Source: an uncultured Subdoligranulum sp.
Lineage (GTDB): Bacteria; Bacillota; Clostridia; Oscillospirales; Ruminococcaceae
Direction of reading: 5' to 3'
NCBI GenBank assembly: GCA_904374465.1
Contig: CAJFFY010000009.1
Span: 100,362-164,361, forward strand
Length of the DNA: 64,000 bases
The notes beneath the pieces were generated by a model. It saw only the letters and a list, made by a program, of their open reading frames with translations, made no database searches and was not told the origin of the DNA. Below are positions 1 to 8,451 of the stretch, in pieces; position 1 is the stretch's first letter, and the number at the start of each line of letters is the position of its first letter. The position numbers were made by a program, and so were the translations under genes.

Positions 1-172
1 GCACGGTTTCAGGCACTGTGCTTTGGATACCGCCCTGCTGGATGCCCATGTCCACGATCTTGCTGGTATAGTCGGGCAGGGACAGGTCGCAGTAGGCCTG
101 CACCCCCAACAGCGCAAAGATCACCAGGCACACCGCCCAGTGGCGGGCCAGTTGTTTAAAAATCTTCCCCAT
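1..172 (-). CDS. ABC transporter permease/ATPase, N-terminal fragment
   Basis: Only the first 57 codons lie in the window; the gene runs off the left edge. The visible protein begins MGKIFKQLARHWAVCLVIFA and continues with a hydrophobic helix followed by a motif of the type LPDYTSKIVDMGIQQGG. This is the usual start of the membrane domain of half-size multidrug-type ABC exporters that carry the ATPase on the same chain. The start ATG lies inside the end of the MarR gene (17 bp overlap), so the two are probably translationally coupled. MarR plus exporter pairs commonly control efflux of drugs or peptides. The ATPase part is not visible, so the exporter assignment rests on the N-terminus and context. 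Confidence 0.75.
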   Translation of the reverse strand, partial: MGKIFKQLARHWAVCLVIFALLGVQAYCDLSLPDYTSKIVDMGIQQGGIQSTVPETV

Positions 173-671
173 AGTCGGGATCCTCCTTTGTGTGGGCCGC
201 CTTCTGGGTGGCCGCCGTCTCCGCCTCCAGCGCCGCCAGAAGCACATCGCGCAGCTCCCCCATCCGGGCCAGCTGTTCGGGTTCCAGCCGGGCCATGACC
301 CGGGCAAAATAGGCATTGAGCGATGCCTCACACGCCTGTATGGCCTGCTGCCCTGCCGGTGTGATACGCACCAGCGTCTTGCGGCGGTCGTGGGGATCGG
401 TCTGACGCTCGGCCATGCCGTCCTGTTCCAGCAGCCGCAGGGCCCGGGACACCGCCGGCAGCGGCTTTTTGGCGGCCCGCGCCAGATCGCTCACATAAAT
501 GGTCCCCTCTTTGCCATATTGCTCGATGGCGAACTGCAGCCGTTCCAGCATGCCGAACCGGCATTTGGGCGCATCGGCCAGCGCAGCCCGGACGCCCCGG
601 GCCGATGCCTCCCGCAGGCGCCCTATATAATGGATCAGCCCACGCAGCTCAAAGGCAACTTCTTCTGCCAC
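156..671 (-). CDS. MarR-family transcriptional regulator
   Basis: A 171-residue winged-helix regulator. The core, roughly residues 55-125, reads as IYVSDLARAAKKPLPAVSRA followed by LRLLEQDGMAERQTDPHDRR, the recognition helix and wing (DxRR motif) of the MarR family. The start is a GTG at 671 with an AGGAGG box seven bases upstream; no in-frame ATG fits as well. It is the first gene of an operon with the ABC exporter. MarR proteins usually repress their own operon and release DNA when they bind a small aromatic or other ligand. Two dyads lie in its promoter region (693-706 and 729-758), which suggests autoregulation. The ligand cannot be told from sequence. Confidence 0.9.
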   Translation of the reverse strand: MAEEVAFELRGLIHYIGRLREASARGVRAALADAPKCRFGMLERLQFAIEQYGKEGTIYVSDLARAAKKPLPAVSRALRLLEQDGMAERQTDPHDRRKTLVRITPAGQQAIQACEASLNAYFARVMARLEPEQLARMGELRDVLLAALEAETAATQKAAHTKEDPDYGEDF

Positions 672-692
672 AGCATTTCCTCCTTTTAATAC

Positions 693-758
693 TTAACATA
701 TGACAACTATTAACGAATGACAATATTATACCCTCTTGCCGCACAGTGCAAGAGGGTA
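693..758 (-). promoter_or_regulatory. MarR operon promoter with two dyads
   Basis: On the minus strand a TATAAT -10 box lies at 730-725. A perfect inverted repeat with 11-bp arms (729-739 and 748-758, arm TACCCTCTTGC, 8-bp spacer) covers the -10 box and the -35 region. A second, imperfect dyad (TTAACATATGACAA, 693-706) lies just past the expected start site and looks like a MarR box. No good TTGACA-like -35 box is visible at normal spacing. The arrangement fits repression by the MarR protein; which dyad it binds is not known. Confidence 0.55.
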
Positions 759-800
759 TGCCCATTGTTTGCGAAAAATTCATAATTACTTCCGGAAAAC

Positions 801-832
801 ACAAAAGCCCGCAGTTACCTGCGGGCTTTTGT
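801..832. terminator. Terminator-like hairpin in divergent region
   Basis: A perfect 14-bp stem (801-814 with 819-832) around a 4-base loop, with A-rich and T-rich flanks inside the stem. It looks like an intrinsic terminator for either strand. It sits between two divergent genes, where no gene ends. Confidence 0.6.
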
Positions 833-929
833 GCATAGAGGGGTGGGAAAGTATATAAAGGTCAGAGAATGTCTTGATTGATAACGGTTATTATTATAGC
901 TTTTTTTCTTAATTTGTCAAACGCCGCCC

Positions 930-1023
930 TTGTATTTTGTTTTTCAAAATATTATAATGTTTCCAGAAATGCTTAATAAAATTTAGTTTATGCCAAAAAA
1001 AGCATACTTTTTCGCTTTTGGCA
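930..1023 (+). promoter_or_regulatory. Promoter and leader of the Lrp-like gene
   Basis: TTGTAT at 930-935 and TATAAT at 953-958 with a 17-bp spacer give a good sigma-A-type promoter. The leader of about 135 bases contains an inverted repeat, TGCCAAAA at 991-998 and TTTTGGCA at 1016-1023, which could be a regulator site or an RNA hairpin. The whole gap 672-1099 is AT-rich and I see no gene in it. Confidence 0.55.
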
Positions 1024-1099
1024 AACCGCACAACGGCACTTTTCTTCATTTTATTTTTTTGTGCGCATTATACAAAAAGAAAACGAGGTAAAACACTTC

Positions 1100-1531
1100 A
1101 TGGATGATCTGGACCATAAAATTTTGCAGCTCCTGGGTGAAAATGCACGTATGCCCGTCAAAGATATTGCCCAACGCGTCAGCCTGACCAGTCCCGCCGT
1201 CTCCAGCCGCATCCACCGTCTGGAGCAGGAAGGCATCATCGGCGGCTACACGGTGGTGCTGCGCAACCCCGGTGCTCCGGCCCGGGTAGAAGCGCTGATC
1301 TCGGTGCTGGTGGACGCCGCCACCCGGGCCAGTTTTCTGGCCATGATCGAGCAGGAGCCCCAGGTTTTGCAGTGCTTCCGGGTGACGGGCAGCTACAACT
1401 TTATTGTAAAGGTGAGTTGCACCGACATCGACGCCCTGGAACATCTGCTGACCAAGATGCAAAAGCTGGGCTCCACCAACACCCAAATCATACTCAACAC
1501 CCAGTTGGACCGCAATCTGGCCCTGGACTAA
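1100..1531 (+). CDS. Lrp/AsnC-family transcriptional regulator
   Basis: A 143-residue protein with an N-terminal helix-turn-helix (MDDLDHKILQLLGENARMPV, then a recognition helix of the type LTSPAVSSRIHRLEQEGII) and a C-terminal RAM effector domain containing the typical VTGSYNFIVKV segment. Members sense amino acids and act as octamers or dimers on DNA, often on amino acid metabolism or transport. An upstream in-frame ATG at 1061 exists, but the ATG at 1100 has a GAGG box 11 bases before it and matches the usual family N-terminus. The two genes that follow are close (13 and 16 bp gaps), so it may lead a three-gene operon. The ligand is unknown. Confidence 0.9.
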   Translation: MDDLDHKILQLLGENARMPVKDIAQRVSLTSPAVSSRIHRLEQEGIIGGYTVVLRNPGAPARVEALISVLVDAATRASFLAMIEQEPQVLQCFRVTGSYNFIVKVSCTDIDALEHLLTKMQKLGSTNTQIILNTQLDRNLALD

Positions 1532-1544
1532 CGGAGGTATCCCC

Positions 1545-1934
1545 ATGCGTTACTGCAAAAATTGCGGGCTGCTGGCGCCCTTGGATGCAGACCATTGTCC
1601 CCAGTGCGGCGCCCCACTGCCCGAGCCTTGTACACCGCAGAACCGCAAACCGACCGGTCCCCGGTACGAGGACCGCTGCCCCGCCGAGGTTCCGGCCCTG
1701 TCGGAAGGGGCCACGCTGGCCGCCCTGCTGCTCTTCGCCATTCCGGTGGCGGGCTTCATCCTGTCGCTGGCCTGGAGTTTCGGTTTTACCCGCAACCCGG
1801 CCCGACGCCGCCTGGCCCAGGCCTGGCTGATCCGCACACTGATCGTGGCGGTGCTGGTGGCCCTGGTCTGTCTGGTGCTGGCGCTGAATTCCGCCCTGGC
1901 CCTGGCCGCCCCCCACTACTATTACGCCTTCTGA
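1545..1934 (+). CDS. Zinc-ribbon membrane protein
   Basis: A 129-residue protein. The N-terminus carries two CxxC pairs (C4/C7 and C18/C21, in MRYCKNCG and HCPQCGAPLP), the zinc-ribbon form often annotated as a zinc_ribbon_2 domain. After a polar stretch there are two hydrophobic helices (about residues 58-78 and 98-120). Such proteins are common in Firmicutes and mostly have no known function. A good GGAGG box precedes the start. It lies between the Lrp-like regulator and a glycosyltransferase and is probably co-transcribed with both. Confidence 0.75.
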   Translation: MRYCKNCGLLAPLDADHCPQCGAPLPEPCTPQNRKPTGPRYEDRCPAEVPALSEGATLAALLLFAIPVAGFILSLAWSFGFTRNPARRRLAQAWLIRTLIVAVLVALVCLVLALNSALALAAPHYYYAF

Positions 1935-1950
1935 CGGACAAGGAGAAACG

Positions 1951-2940
1951 ATGAAAGCCTCTGTAATCATCCCCAACCTCAACGGCGCCGGCTGGCTGCG
2001 GGATTCCATCGAATCCATCTGGGCCCAGACCGAGCAGGACTTTGAGCTGATCGTCATCGACAACGGATCCACCGACGAAAGCCGGGAGATCGCCCGCAGC
2101 TACCGTGGCCACGACCGCTACACCCTCATCGAAAACGACACCAACACCGGTTTTTCCCACGCCGTCAACCAGGGCATTGCCATCGCCCGGGGTGAGTATG
2201 TGGCGCTCTTCAACAACGACGCCTTTGCCGAACCGGACTGGCTGGCCGAACTGCTGAAAACCGCCGACGCCGACCCGCGCATCTTTGCGGTGAGCAGCCT
2301 GATGCTGCGCTATTACGAGCCGGAACTGGCCGACGATGCCGGGGATTATGTGACGCTGCTGGGGTTTGCCTGCAAACGGGGCGACGGCCTCAAAGCCAGC
2401 CGGTACACCAAGCCCTGCCGGGTGTTCAGTGCCTGCGGCGGCGCGGCGCTCTACCGCAAATCCATCCTGGACGAGATCGGCGTCTTTGACGAGCTGTTCT
2501 TCGCCTACTACGAAGACGTGGACCTGTCCTGGCGGGCCAACAACTTCGGTTATAAAAACGTCTACTGCCCCACCGCCCGCTGCCGTCACATCTGCGGCGC
2601 CACCACCGGCGCCGTGCGCTACAACCCCTTCAAGAGCATTCAGAGCGGCCGCAACAGCATTCTGCTGCCCTACAAGAACCAGCCGCTGCTGATGCTGGTG
2701 CTGAACTTTATCCCCATGCTGCTGGGCTATCTGCTCAAAGTCGTCATGTTCCGCTTCCGGGGCTTTGGCGGCGACTACGCCAAGGGCTTTGCCGAAGCCA
2801 AAGTGGCCCTGCCCAAACTGCACAAGCCGCCCTTCCGCTGGCGCAACCTGCCCAACTATGTGTGGGTGGAATGCAGCCTGATCGTAGGAGTGTTCCAGTA
2901 CATTGTCTATCGCGTCCAGCGGGCGTTGAAAATCACCTGA
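1951..2940 (+). CDS. Family 2 glycosyltransferase
   Basis: A 329-residue GT2 enzyme (GT-A fold). It starts with ASVIIPNLNGAGWLRDSIES and IVIDNGSTDES, the nucleotide-sugar binding strand, and has the NND metal-binding motif in EYVALFNNDAF near residue 90. A later ED dyad (FAYYEDVDLSWR) supplies the acceptor-side acid residues. The C-terminal third has a hydrophobic segment (LLMLVLNFIPMLLGYLLKVV), so it probably acts at the membrane. The layout matches rhamnosyl- or galactosyl-type transferases of surface polysaccharide synthesis. It converges on the minus-strand surface-glycan operon, which supports that role; donor and acceptor are unknown. Confidence 0.88.
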   Translation: MKASVIIPNLNGAGWLRDSIESIWAQTEQDFELIVIDNGSTDESREIARSYRGHDRYTLIENDTNTGFSHAVNQGIAIARGEYVALFNNDAFAEPDWLAELLKTADADPRIFAVSSLMLRYYEPELADDAGDYVTLLGFACKRGDGLKASRYTKPCRVFSACGGAALYRKSILDEIGVFDELFFAYYEDVDLSWRANNFGYKNVYCPTARCRHICGATTGAVRYNPFKSIQSGRNSILLPYKNQPLLMLVLNFIPMLLGYLLKVVMFRFRGFGGDYAKGFAEAKVALPKLHKPPFRWRNLPNYVWVECSLIVGVFQYIVYRVQRALKIT

Positions 2941-2944
2941 AAAG

Positions 2945-2974
2945 AAAAATCCACCCCGGCGGGGTGGATTTTTT
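2945..2974. terminator. Bidirectional terminator between convergent genes
   Basis: A GC-rich stem (ATCCACCCC with GGGGTGGAT, loop GGC) flanked by A-run and T-run. It lies between the ends of the plus-strand glycosyltransferase and the minus-strand operon and can serve both. Confidence 0.85.
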
Positions 2975-2978
2975 GCGT

Positions 2979-3644
2979 TTATGCAGTTTTGCGGCGCAGC
3001 GCCCGCCAGACGGCCCGCAGCCAGCTGAGGGCCGCCGCCGCCAGCGCCGGGTAGAGCACCAGGCAGAAAGCCTGATACCAGGAGGGCACAAAGTACTGCC
3101 ACGCAGCCGGCAGGCTGTCGGCCGCATTAAGCGTGATTGTTCCCGGGGCAAAGGTCATTTGCACCGTTTTGTTTTCGTCCGGGCTGCAGGGGTCCAGCCG
3201 CAGGGCCACGATGGTGGTGCGGGGCAGCGTGTAGAGATACCGCCCGTCCCCCAGGGCCTGGGGGAAGACCCGCCGGTCCTGGCTGTAATCCTCCCCCACT
3301 TTGGTGGTGTAGTACAGGCACATTTCGCGGGCGTCGCCCTCAAAGGTCACCGTATAGCTGAGCGTGCGCACCACCATGCCGGACACATCCTCCAGAATCA
3401 ACTGGGGGTCACCGTCGGTGGTGGTGAGGACGGCACTTTCCGCGGTGCTGCCGGCATCGGTGATCCCGGCCAGCTGCCATTCGGTCACGGGAATGTCCGC
3501 CTCGTACATGGTACCGGCGCTGCGGGCCAGGGCGTCACTGCCCCAGTGCACCGCGCCCAGCACCAACCAGAGTGCCACCGCCACCAGGTAACAGGTCAGC
3601 GGCAGGGCTCCCCGGCGGGAAAACCAGTGTTGCAGTGTTTTCAT
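2979..3644 (-). CDS. Two-helix membrane partner of GT-C protein, copy 1
   Basis: A 221-residue protein with one N-terminal membrane helix (about 15-35), an outside domain of about 140 residues, and one C-terminal helix (about 190-210). It is a clear paralogue of the product at 5753-6421: both share an LYY...DYS block, a GxY segment and LRxDP before the last helix. I do not recognise a named family. Its ATG overlaps the stop of the preceding large membrane protein by 4 bp (ATGA), so the two are translationally coupled. The same pairing occurs a second time upstream, which suggests that the small protein works with the large transferase-like protein, for example as a substrate or assembly partner. 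It is the last gene of the operon. Confidence 0.75.
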   Translation of the reverse strand: MKTLQHWFSRRGALPLTCYLVAVALWLVLGAVHWGSDALARSAGTMYEADIPVTEWQLAGITDAGSTAESAVLTTTDGDPQLILEDVSGMVVRTLSYTVTFEGDAREMCLYYTTKVGEDYSQDRRVFPQALGDGRYLYTLPRTTIVALRLDPCSPDENKTVQMTFAPGTITLNAADSLPAAWQYFVPSWYQAFCLVLYPALAAAALSWLRAVWRALRRKTA

Positions 3645-5731
3645 GAGGTGGTCACCTCCATCTGGATGGGCGCAAAGCCCGCATCGGTTACCCGGTAGAG
3701 CAGCGTCTGCCCCGAAAGGGCGGCTTCCAGTTTATCGGTGAAGAGATCGGCATAGCTTTGCACAAAAATATCGTCAATCGTCTGCAGATACAGCACCGTA
3801 CAGCCGTTGCCCCGGACGATGTCGTCCAGTTCCTCCGCCGTAAAACCATGGTAATAGTAGTTTTTGGGACCTTCCTCCTCCGGTTTCAGCTCGGGGAGGC
3901 CCAGTTCCCCGCCGCCGCCGATCATCTCGGACACAATGCCCGAGTAATCCACCAGAATGGGGTAAAAATCAAATACCGCCGAGAACCAGGCTTCGCCGTT
4001 GTCCCCCTGGCTGACAAAGAAGACGCGGTCCTCCCGGGTCAGATAGCTGCAGACCTGGTCCGCCTCGGCCCGGACGGCTTTGCGGTCGGCAAATTCGCTG
4101 TCGGCAAAGCCCAACACGCTGAGCTGGGGCAGCACCAGCTGGCTTTGCCGGGCCAGCATGGCCACCGCCAGCAGCAGCACCACGCCCTGCCCGGCCAGAC
4201 CCCAGCGGGAGGTGTACCGGGTGGAGACCAACACCGCCGTGGGGCCGTCCTTTTCCGCCAGCGTTTTCTGCCGGACGACGATCTGGGGCAGCAGCGCAGT
4301 GACCAGGCAGCCCAATGCCATGAGGAACCAGCCGATGTAATAGCTGTAGATGTACCGGTTGTAGTCGGTGAGTGCTTCGGCCTGGAAGGGCTTGAAGATA
4401 AACCCGTAGCTGAGGGCCAGCATCAGGTTGTAGCCCACAAAGCAGAGGGTGGACAGCACCGCCATGGCGGCAATGCGCCCGCGCAGCCGCCAGCCGGCAG
4501 CCACCGCAAACGCCACCACGAAGACCAGCAGAATCAGCACCACCACATTGCGGCCCTGACCGATCATGCTGAGTTTGCCGTCCGACGTCCAGAACTGGTG
4601 CCCCATATCGGCCATGGCCTGCAAAAACTGGGGACGCCGCTCTTCAAAAAAGCCTTCCACCGGCCGGCCCAGCAGGATTTTGACGCCGTTAACCACCACC
4701 TGCCCCAGCGAGGCGGTGGTTTCGCCCACGCCGCCGGAGTCGCTGTTGCGGGCTACCAGCCAGCCCACATACCGGGTATTCCACAGGTAATAGACGGCCA
4801 TGGGCGCGGCAAAGCAGGCCGCCGCAAATCCGGTGCGGCGGGCAAGGCCCTGTCTGAACGGACCGTCGCAGAAAAACCAGGCATCCACGGCGACGAGTCC
4901 CGCCGCCGCCAGGCTCAGCACAAAGTCGTTGGCCTTGAGGTTGGCTGCCAGCGCCAGCACCGGCAGCACGGCCCAACGGGGACCATTGGTCTGGCGCAGC
5001 GCCATCCACAGAGCCACCGCCCCGCCAAACACCAGGCCCGCCGGCACGTCGCCGTAGGCGGTCAGGTAGGTATCGGCCAGATAGATCGTGTGGTTGTAGA
5101 TGGTAAAGAAGAAGGGGGTGCACCACAGCACGGCGGCCAGCGGCACCGCCACCCGCCATTTGTGCCAGGGCAGGGCGCCGAGTACCGCCGCAAAGCAGGC
5201 AAAATACAGCGCGTCGTAGGCCAGGTAGATTTTCCAGTCGGCGTAGGAACCGAGGAACTGGAAGAAATAGCTGAGCAGCGGCAGCCCGGGGTTCTGGGTC
5301 ACCGCCCAGGGGGTGCCCAGGGTGGCGGTGGCATAGAGGCTGTTGTCCACCTTGGTGACCTTGACGGCGGTGGCCCAGAGGTTCAGTTCATCAAAGCCGG
5401 TGGCCATGGGCTGGCGGATGGAAAAATAGATAGCAAAGACCACCGTCATCCCCCAGAAGAACATACTGCCCGGGGTGAACAGCGCCTTCCAGTCCGGCTT
5501 CCGGCCTTTGCGGGGCCAGAAGGCCCCGACACACGCCACCACACCCAGCAGGTAGAGTGCCCAGGCCGCCGGGTAGAGCACCCCGGCCATACCTGCCAGC
5601 GTCAGCACCGCCACAACAATCGACAAGGCGGTCAAGGGTGCCAAAGCGGCCGGCACCCGGGCCTTGAGCGTCAGTGCCGCGCAGAAGAAAAACAGCACCA
5701 CCACAGCTGTCAATACGCAGAGCAGGTCCAT
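3641..5731 (-). CDS. Polytopic GT-C-like membrane glycosyltransferase, copy 1
   Basis: A 696-residue protein with about a dozen hydrophobic helices in the first 490 residues and a soluble C-terminal outside domain. The first outer loop has an acidic motif, GFDELNLWA, and a later loop has AYGDVPAG; acidic residues in these loops are typical of lipid-phosphate-sugar-dependent GT-C transferases. A paralogue lies at 6421-8415, sharing the WDE/FDE motif, the YxRY...YY block and an RVxxxSQGD segment in the outer domain. The donor would be a polyprenyl-phosphate sugar and the acceptor a surface polymer. The family is inferred from topology and motifs, not from a firm match. Confidence 0.72.
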   Translation of the reverse strand: MDLLCVLTAVVVLFFFCAALTLKARVPAALAPLTALSIVVAVLTLAGMAGVLYPAAWALYLLGVVACVGAFWPRKGRKPDWKALFTPGSMFFWGMTVVFAIYFSIRQPMATGFDELNLWATAVKVTKVDNSLYATATLGTPWAVTQNPGLPLLSYFFQFLGSYADWKIYLAYDALYFACFAAVLGALPWHKWRVAVPLAAVLWCTPFFFTIYNHTIYLADTYLTAYGDVPAGLVFGGAVALWMALRQTNGPRWAVLPVLALAANLKANDFVLSLAAAGLVAVDAWFFCDGPFRQGLARRTGFAAACFAAPMAVYYLWNTRYVGWLVARNSDSGGVGETTASLGQVVVNGVKILLGRPVEGFFEERRPQFLQAMADMGHQFWTSDGKLSMIGQGRNVVVLILLVFVVAFAVAAGWRLRGRIAAMAVLSTLCFVGYNLMLALSYGFIFKPFQAEALTDYNRYIYSYYIGWFLMALGCLVTALLPQIVVRQKTLAEKDGPTAVLVSTRYTSRWGLAGQGVVLLLAVAMLARQSQLVLPQLSVLGFADSEFADRKAVRAEADQVCSYLTREDRVFFVSQGDNGEAWFSAVFDFYPILVDYSGIVSEMIGGGGELGLPELKPEEEGPKNYYYHGFTAEELDDIVRGNGCTVLYLQTIDDIFVQSYADLFTDKLEAALSGQTLLYRVTDAGFAPIQMEVTTS

Positions 5732-5752
5732 AGATTTCTCCTTCGTGTTTTG

Positions 5753-6421
5753 TCAGTCCTGAGGCTCCTCCTTGTCAAAGAAGGAAAGTATCAGCGCCGC
5801 GGCAGCCGCCGCCAGCGCCGGGACGAAGAGCAGCACCAGCCACTGTCCCCCGCTGAGCAGGAACCGGTCATACCAGGGGGTGGCGGGGTTCAGCTCGATG
5901 CCGGTGAACAGCGTGGGCACACCGCCCACACTGTCGGGGTCGATGCGCAGGCCGGTGACCCAGCGCCCGCCCAGATCAAAAGTATAAACGCCCGTATCGG
6001 TCACGTTGGCATAGACCTTTTGGGTTTCGCTGTAATCGGTCTGGCCGGGCAGCAGATAGTAGAGCGCCACCCCTCCGGGGGGCAGCCGGTGCCCGGCGTA
6101 AAGCCGCACTGTCTCGATATAGCCCTGCCCCTGCCAGTAGATATGGGGATCGCTGTCGGTGGAAAGATACCAGTCGGGATCGTCGTCGGGCGGGGTCCAC
6201 CACTGGTTGGAGCTGTAGGGGGCAAAGCTTTCGGTCACCAGGTCGGCCGGGGCCACCGTCTGCCGGGGCATCTCCCCCTTGAGCTTATAATTGAGCATAA
6301 TTGCGCTGCCCACCAGCCCCTGCACCAGCCACAGCACCAGGGCCAGCAGGTAGGCCAGCAGCAACAGCTGCCGGGGACGGAACAGCGGGCGCTTGATTTC
6401 CGGCAAGGGTTTTCCCATCAT
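5753..6421 (-). CDS. Two-helix membrane partner of GT-C protein, copy 2
   Basis: A 222-residue protein with an N-terminal membrane helix (about 20-42), an outside domain, a C-terminal helix (about 190-212) and a short charged tail. It is the paralogue of the product at 2979-3644. There are three consecutive start codons (GTG 6424, ATG 6421, ATG 6418). The ATG at 6421 overlaps the upstream stop as TGATG and has GGAGG seven bases before it, so I chose it. The function is unknown; the conserved neighbour relation to a GT-C-like protein is the main clue. Confidence 0.75.
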   Translation of the reverse strand: MMGKPLPEIKRPLFRPRQLLLLAYLLALVLWLVQGLVGSAIMLNYKLKGEMPRQTVAPADLVTESFAPYSSNQWWTPPDDDPDWYLSTDSDPHIYWQGQGYIETVRLYAGHRLPPGGVALYYLLPGQTDYSETQKVYANVTDTGVYTFDLGGRWVTGLRIDPDSVGGVPTLFTGIELNPATPWYDRFLLSGGQWLVLLFVPALAAAAAALILSFFDKEEPQD

Positions 6422-8415
6422 CACTGCACCTCCTGTTCGGTGGTGGCGGCGATGGTGAAGGGAACCTCCGCATCCTCGCCCTCAAAATGGTAGAGGGTGG
6501 CCGGCATATCATTGGTCAGGCCGCCCTCAAACAGCGGGCTGAACTCCCGCTGCAGATAATCGTCCGCCCGGTCGATGAGCAGGTAGCCACAGTCCTTTTC
6601 GGCCATATAGGCCACCAGGGTGGCCGGTACACAGACCGCCTTGTAGTCGTACAGGGTCCAGTTTTCACTCTCCACCAGATTCATGAAGTCGCTGTCCCAC
6701 CGGTCCTGGGTCTCCCCCAGGCGGCCGTAGAAACCGCCGAATCCGTTGACCACCTGAGCAGTCAGTTCATACCGGTAATAATACCAGCGGGTGGCGTCGT
6801 CCCCCTGGCTGAGCACCAGCACCCGGTCGTTCCAATCCAGCACGGTGTTCATAACCGCCGCCCGCTGCTGCACGTCGGCACGCAGGGTGTACAGGCTGTC
6901 TGCCGCGGTCCAGAACCCGGCCCCCGGCACACCGCGCCAGCAGAAGAGGGCCAGCACCGCCGCCACCGCGCCGCCCTGCGCCACACGGCCCAGTCTGCCC
7001 CGGGCCGCCCGACCCAGCTGGCAGAGCATGGCCAGCATCCAGGCCTGGTAGTAGGGTGTCAGGTAGCGGTCATAATCCTTGAGGGCCAGTCCCTCTCCGT
7101 CGGAGAAATTGTAGTAATACAGAATCAGGTGGAAGGCATAGAGCGCCGCGAAGCAGAAGGCAAAGCCCAGGTGCAGCACCAGAATGCTGCGGCGGGTCGC
7201 ACCTTTTTCGGCCGACAGCCAGGCGGCCGCCGCCACCAGCGTGATGGCCGCCACCGCCAGAATGCCGCCGCCCAGCAGACAGACCCGCCGGGTGAAGAAG
7301 GCATCCCCCATGGCAGCCATAATCTGGGCAAACTTATCGTCCCGGCCGATGCCCAGCAGCTGCTTGACGCCGCCGGTCAACACCGCGCCGTAGCTGAGCC
7401 CCGCGCTGCCCACACTGGCCGCCGTGTCCACCGTGGGAGTCACGGCCGCCGTGTAGCGGCTCCAGCTGAGAAAGGCTGCCACCACCGCCACGGCCAGACC
7501 GCCGGCATGCAGCAGGGCAGCCCCCAGCCGTTTACGGAAGGGGCCTTCCCCTGCGGCCAACCAGTCCAGCCCGATGAGGAACGCCGCAATCAGGCCGTAG
7601 GCAAAACAGATATCCTTGGTCAGCGTCAGCAATGCCAGCGGCAGCGCCGTCAGCCAGAAGAACCCACGGCGCCGTTCGGTGCCGAAATACAGGCAAAGGG
7701 TGCCCCCGAACAGCATGGCCATGGGCAGGTCCGCCATGGCATTCACATACTGGGTGGCGTAGGCCCCCGGCGCGGGATCCCGGAAGAAATAGGGCAGCAC
7801 CGCACCGGCCGCAAAGACTCCCACCGAAGCGAACCAGCGGGAACGCGGCAAAGCGGTGGCGGCCGCCACGCAGGCCAGGGCCAGGGTGTCCAAAGCCGCC
7901 AGGCAAGCCCACTCGGCCCAACGCCCGAAGGGCTGGAACAAGAAGGTCACCAGGCTGGTGGCCGGATAGGTGAAGCTAGCTTTCAGGTTGACGGGGTCCG
8001 CCACATAGAAAGCCCCCCGTTCCACCACCATTTTGGGGGCCAGCCCCCAGGCGGTGAATTCATCCCACTGGGTGAACATGGGCTGCAGCACAAAAAACAG
8101 AACCCAGAAAAAGGCCGCGCCCCCCACAAAAAGGGCCAGGCCCGGCGTCGAAACCGCCTCCCGGCAGGCTTTGACAAACCCCGCCGGGCGCAGCCGGACC
8201 AGACCCACCGCCCAGACAGCGACCAACAATACCACCGCCAGCGCAGCACCGATGCGCAGTGCACCGGCCAGCCCAAATCCGTAGAGCAGCAGCGCCATGC
8301 CGGAAAGCAAGGGCAGCGGCAGCAGGGCTGCGTCCGCTTTGCCCCCCGAGGCGAGCACCGCGCAGGCACCGGCCAGAAGCACAATCAGAAACAGTCCCCA
8401 GACCAGCTGCAACAT
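6421..8415 (-). CDS. Polytopic GT-C-like membrane glycosyltransferase, copy 2
   Basis: A 664-residue protein with about twelve hydrophobic helices, then a soluble outer domain from about residue 520. The first outer loop has QWDEFTAWG, the counterpart of GFDELNLWA in the paralogue at 3641-5731, and a later loop has NAMADLPMAML. The outer domain has RVLVLSQGDD, matching RVFFVSQGDN in the paralogue. A good AGGAGG box precedes the start. It is likely to transfer sugars from a lipid carrier on the outer face of the membrane. The two copies have diverged widely, so they may use different sugars. Confidence 0.72.
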   Translation of the reverse strand: MLQLVWGLFLIVLLAGACAVLASGGKADAALLPLPLLSGMALLLYGFGLAGALRIGAALAVVLLVAVWAVGLVRLRPAGFVKACREAVSTPGLALFVGGAAFFWVLFFVLQPMFTQWDEFTAWGLAPKMVVERGAFYVADPVNLKASFTYPATSLVTFLFQPFGRWAEWACLAALDTLALACVAAATALPRSRWFASVGVFAAGAVLPYFFRDPAPGAYATQYVNAMADLPMAMLFGGTLCLYFGTERRRGFFWLTALPLALLTLTKDICFAYGLIAAFLIGLDWLAAGEGPFRKRLGAALLHAGGLAVAVVAAFLSWSRYTAAVTPTVDTAASVGSAGLSYGAVLTGGVKQLLGIGRDDKFAQIMAAMGDAFFTRRVCLLGGGILAVAAITLVAAAAWLSAEKGATRRSILVLHLGFAFCFAALYAFHLILYYYNFSDGEGLALKDYDRYLTPYYQAWMLAMLCQLGRAARGRLGRVAQGGAVAAVLALFCWRGVPGAGFWTAADSLYTLRADVQQRAAVMNTVLDWNDRVLVLSQGDDATRWYYYRYELTAQVVNGFGGFYGRLGETQDRWDSDFMNLVESENWTLYDYKAVCVPATLVAYMAEKDCGYLLIDRADDYLQREFSPLFEGGLTNDMPATLYHFEGEDAEVPFTIAATTEQEVQ

Positions 8416-8451
8416 AGGGTGTCGCCTCCTTTATCCATTTTGTTGAAATTT

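Noticed and set aside
3758..6493. 911-codon plus-strand ORF
   Set aside because: It is antisense to the GT-C-like genes, is rich in Gln, His and Arg, and has no recognisable domain; it is a GC-bias shadow.
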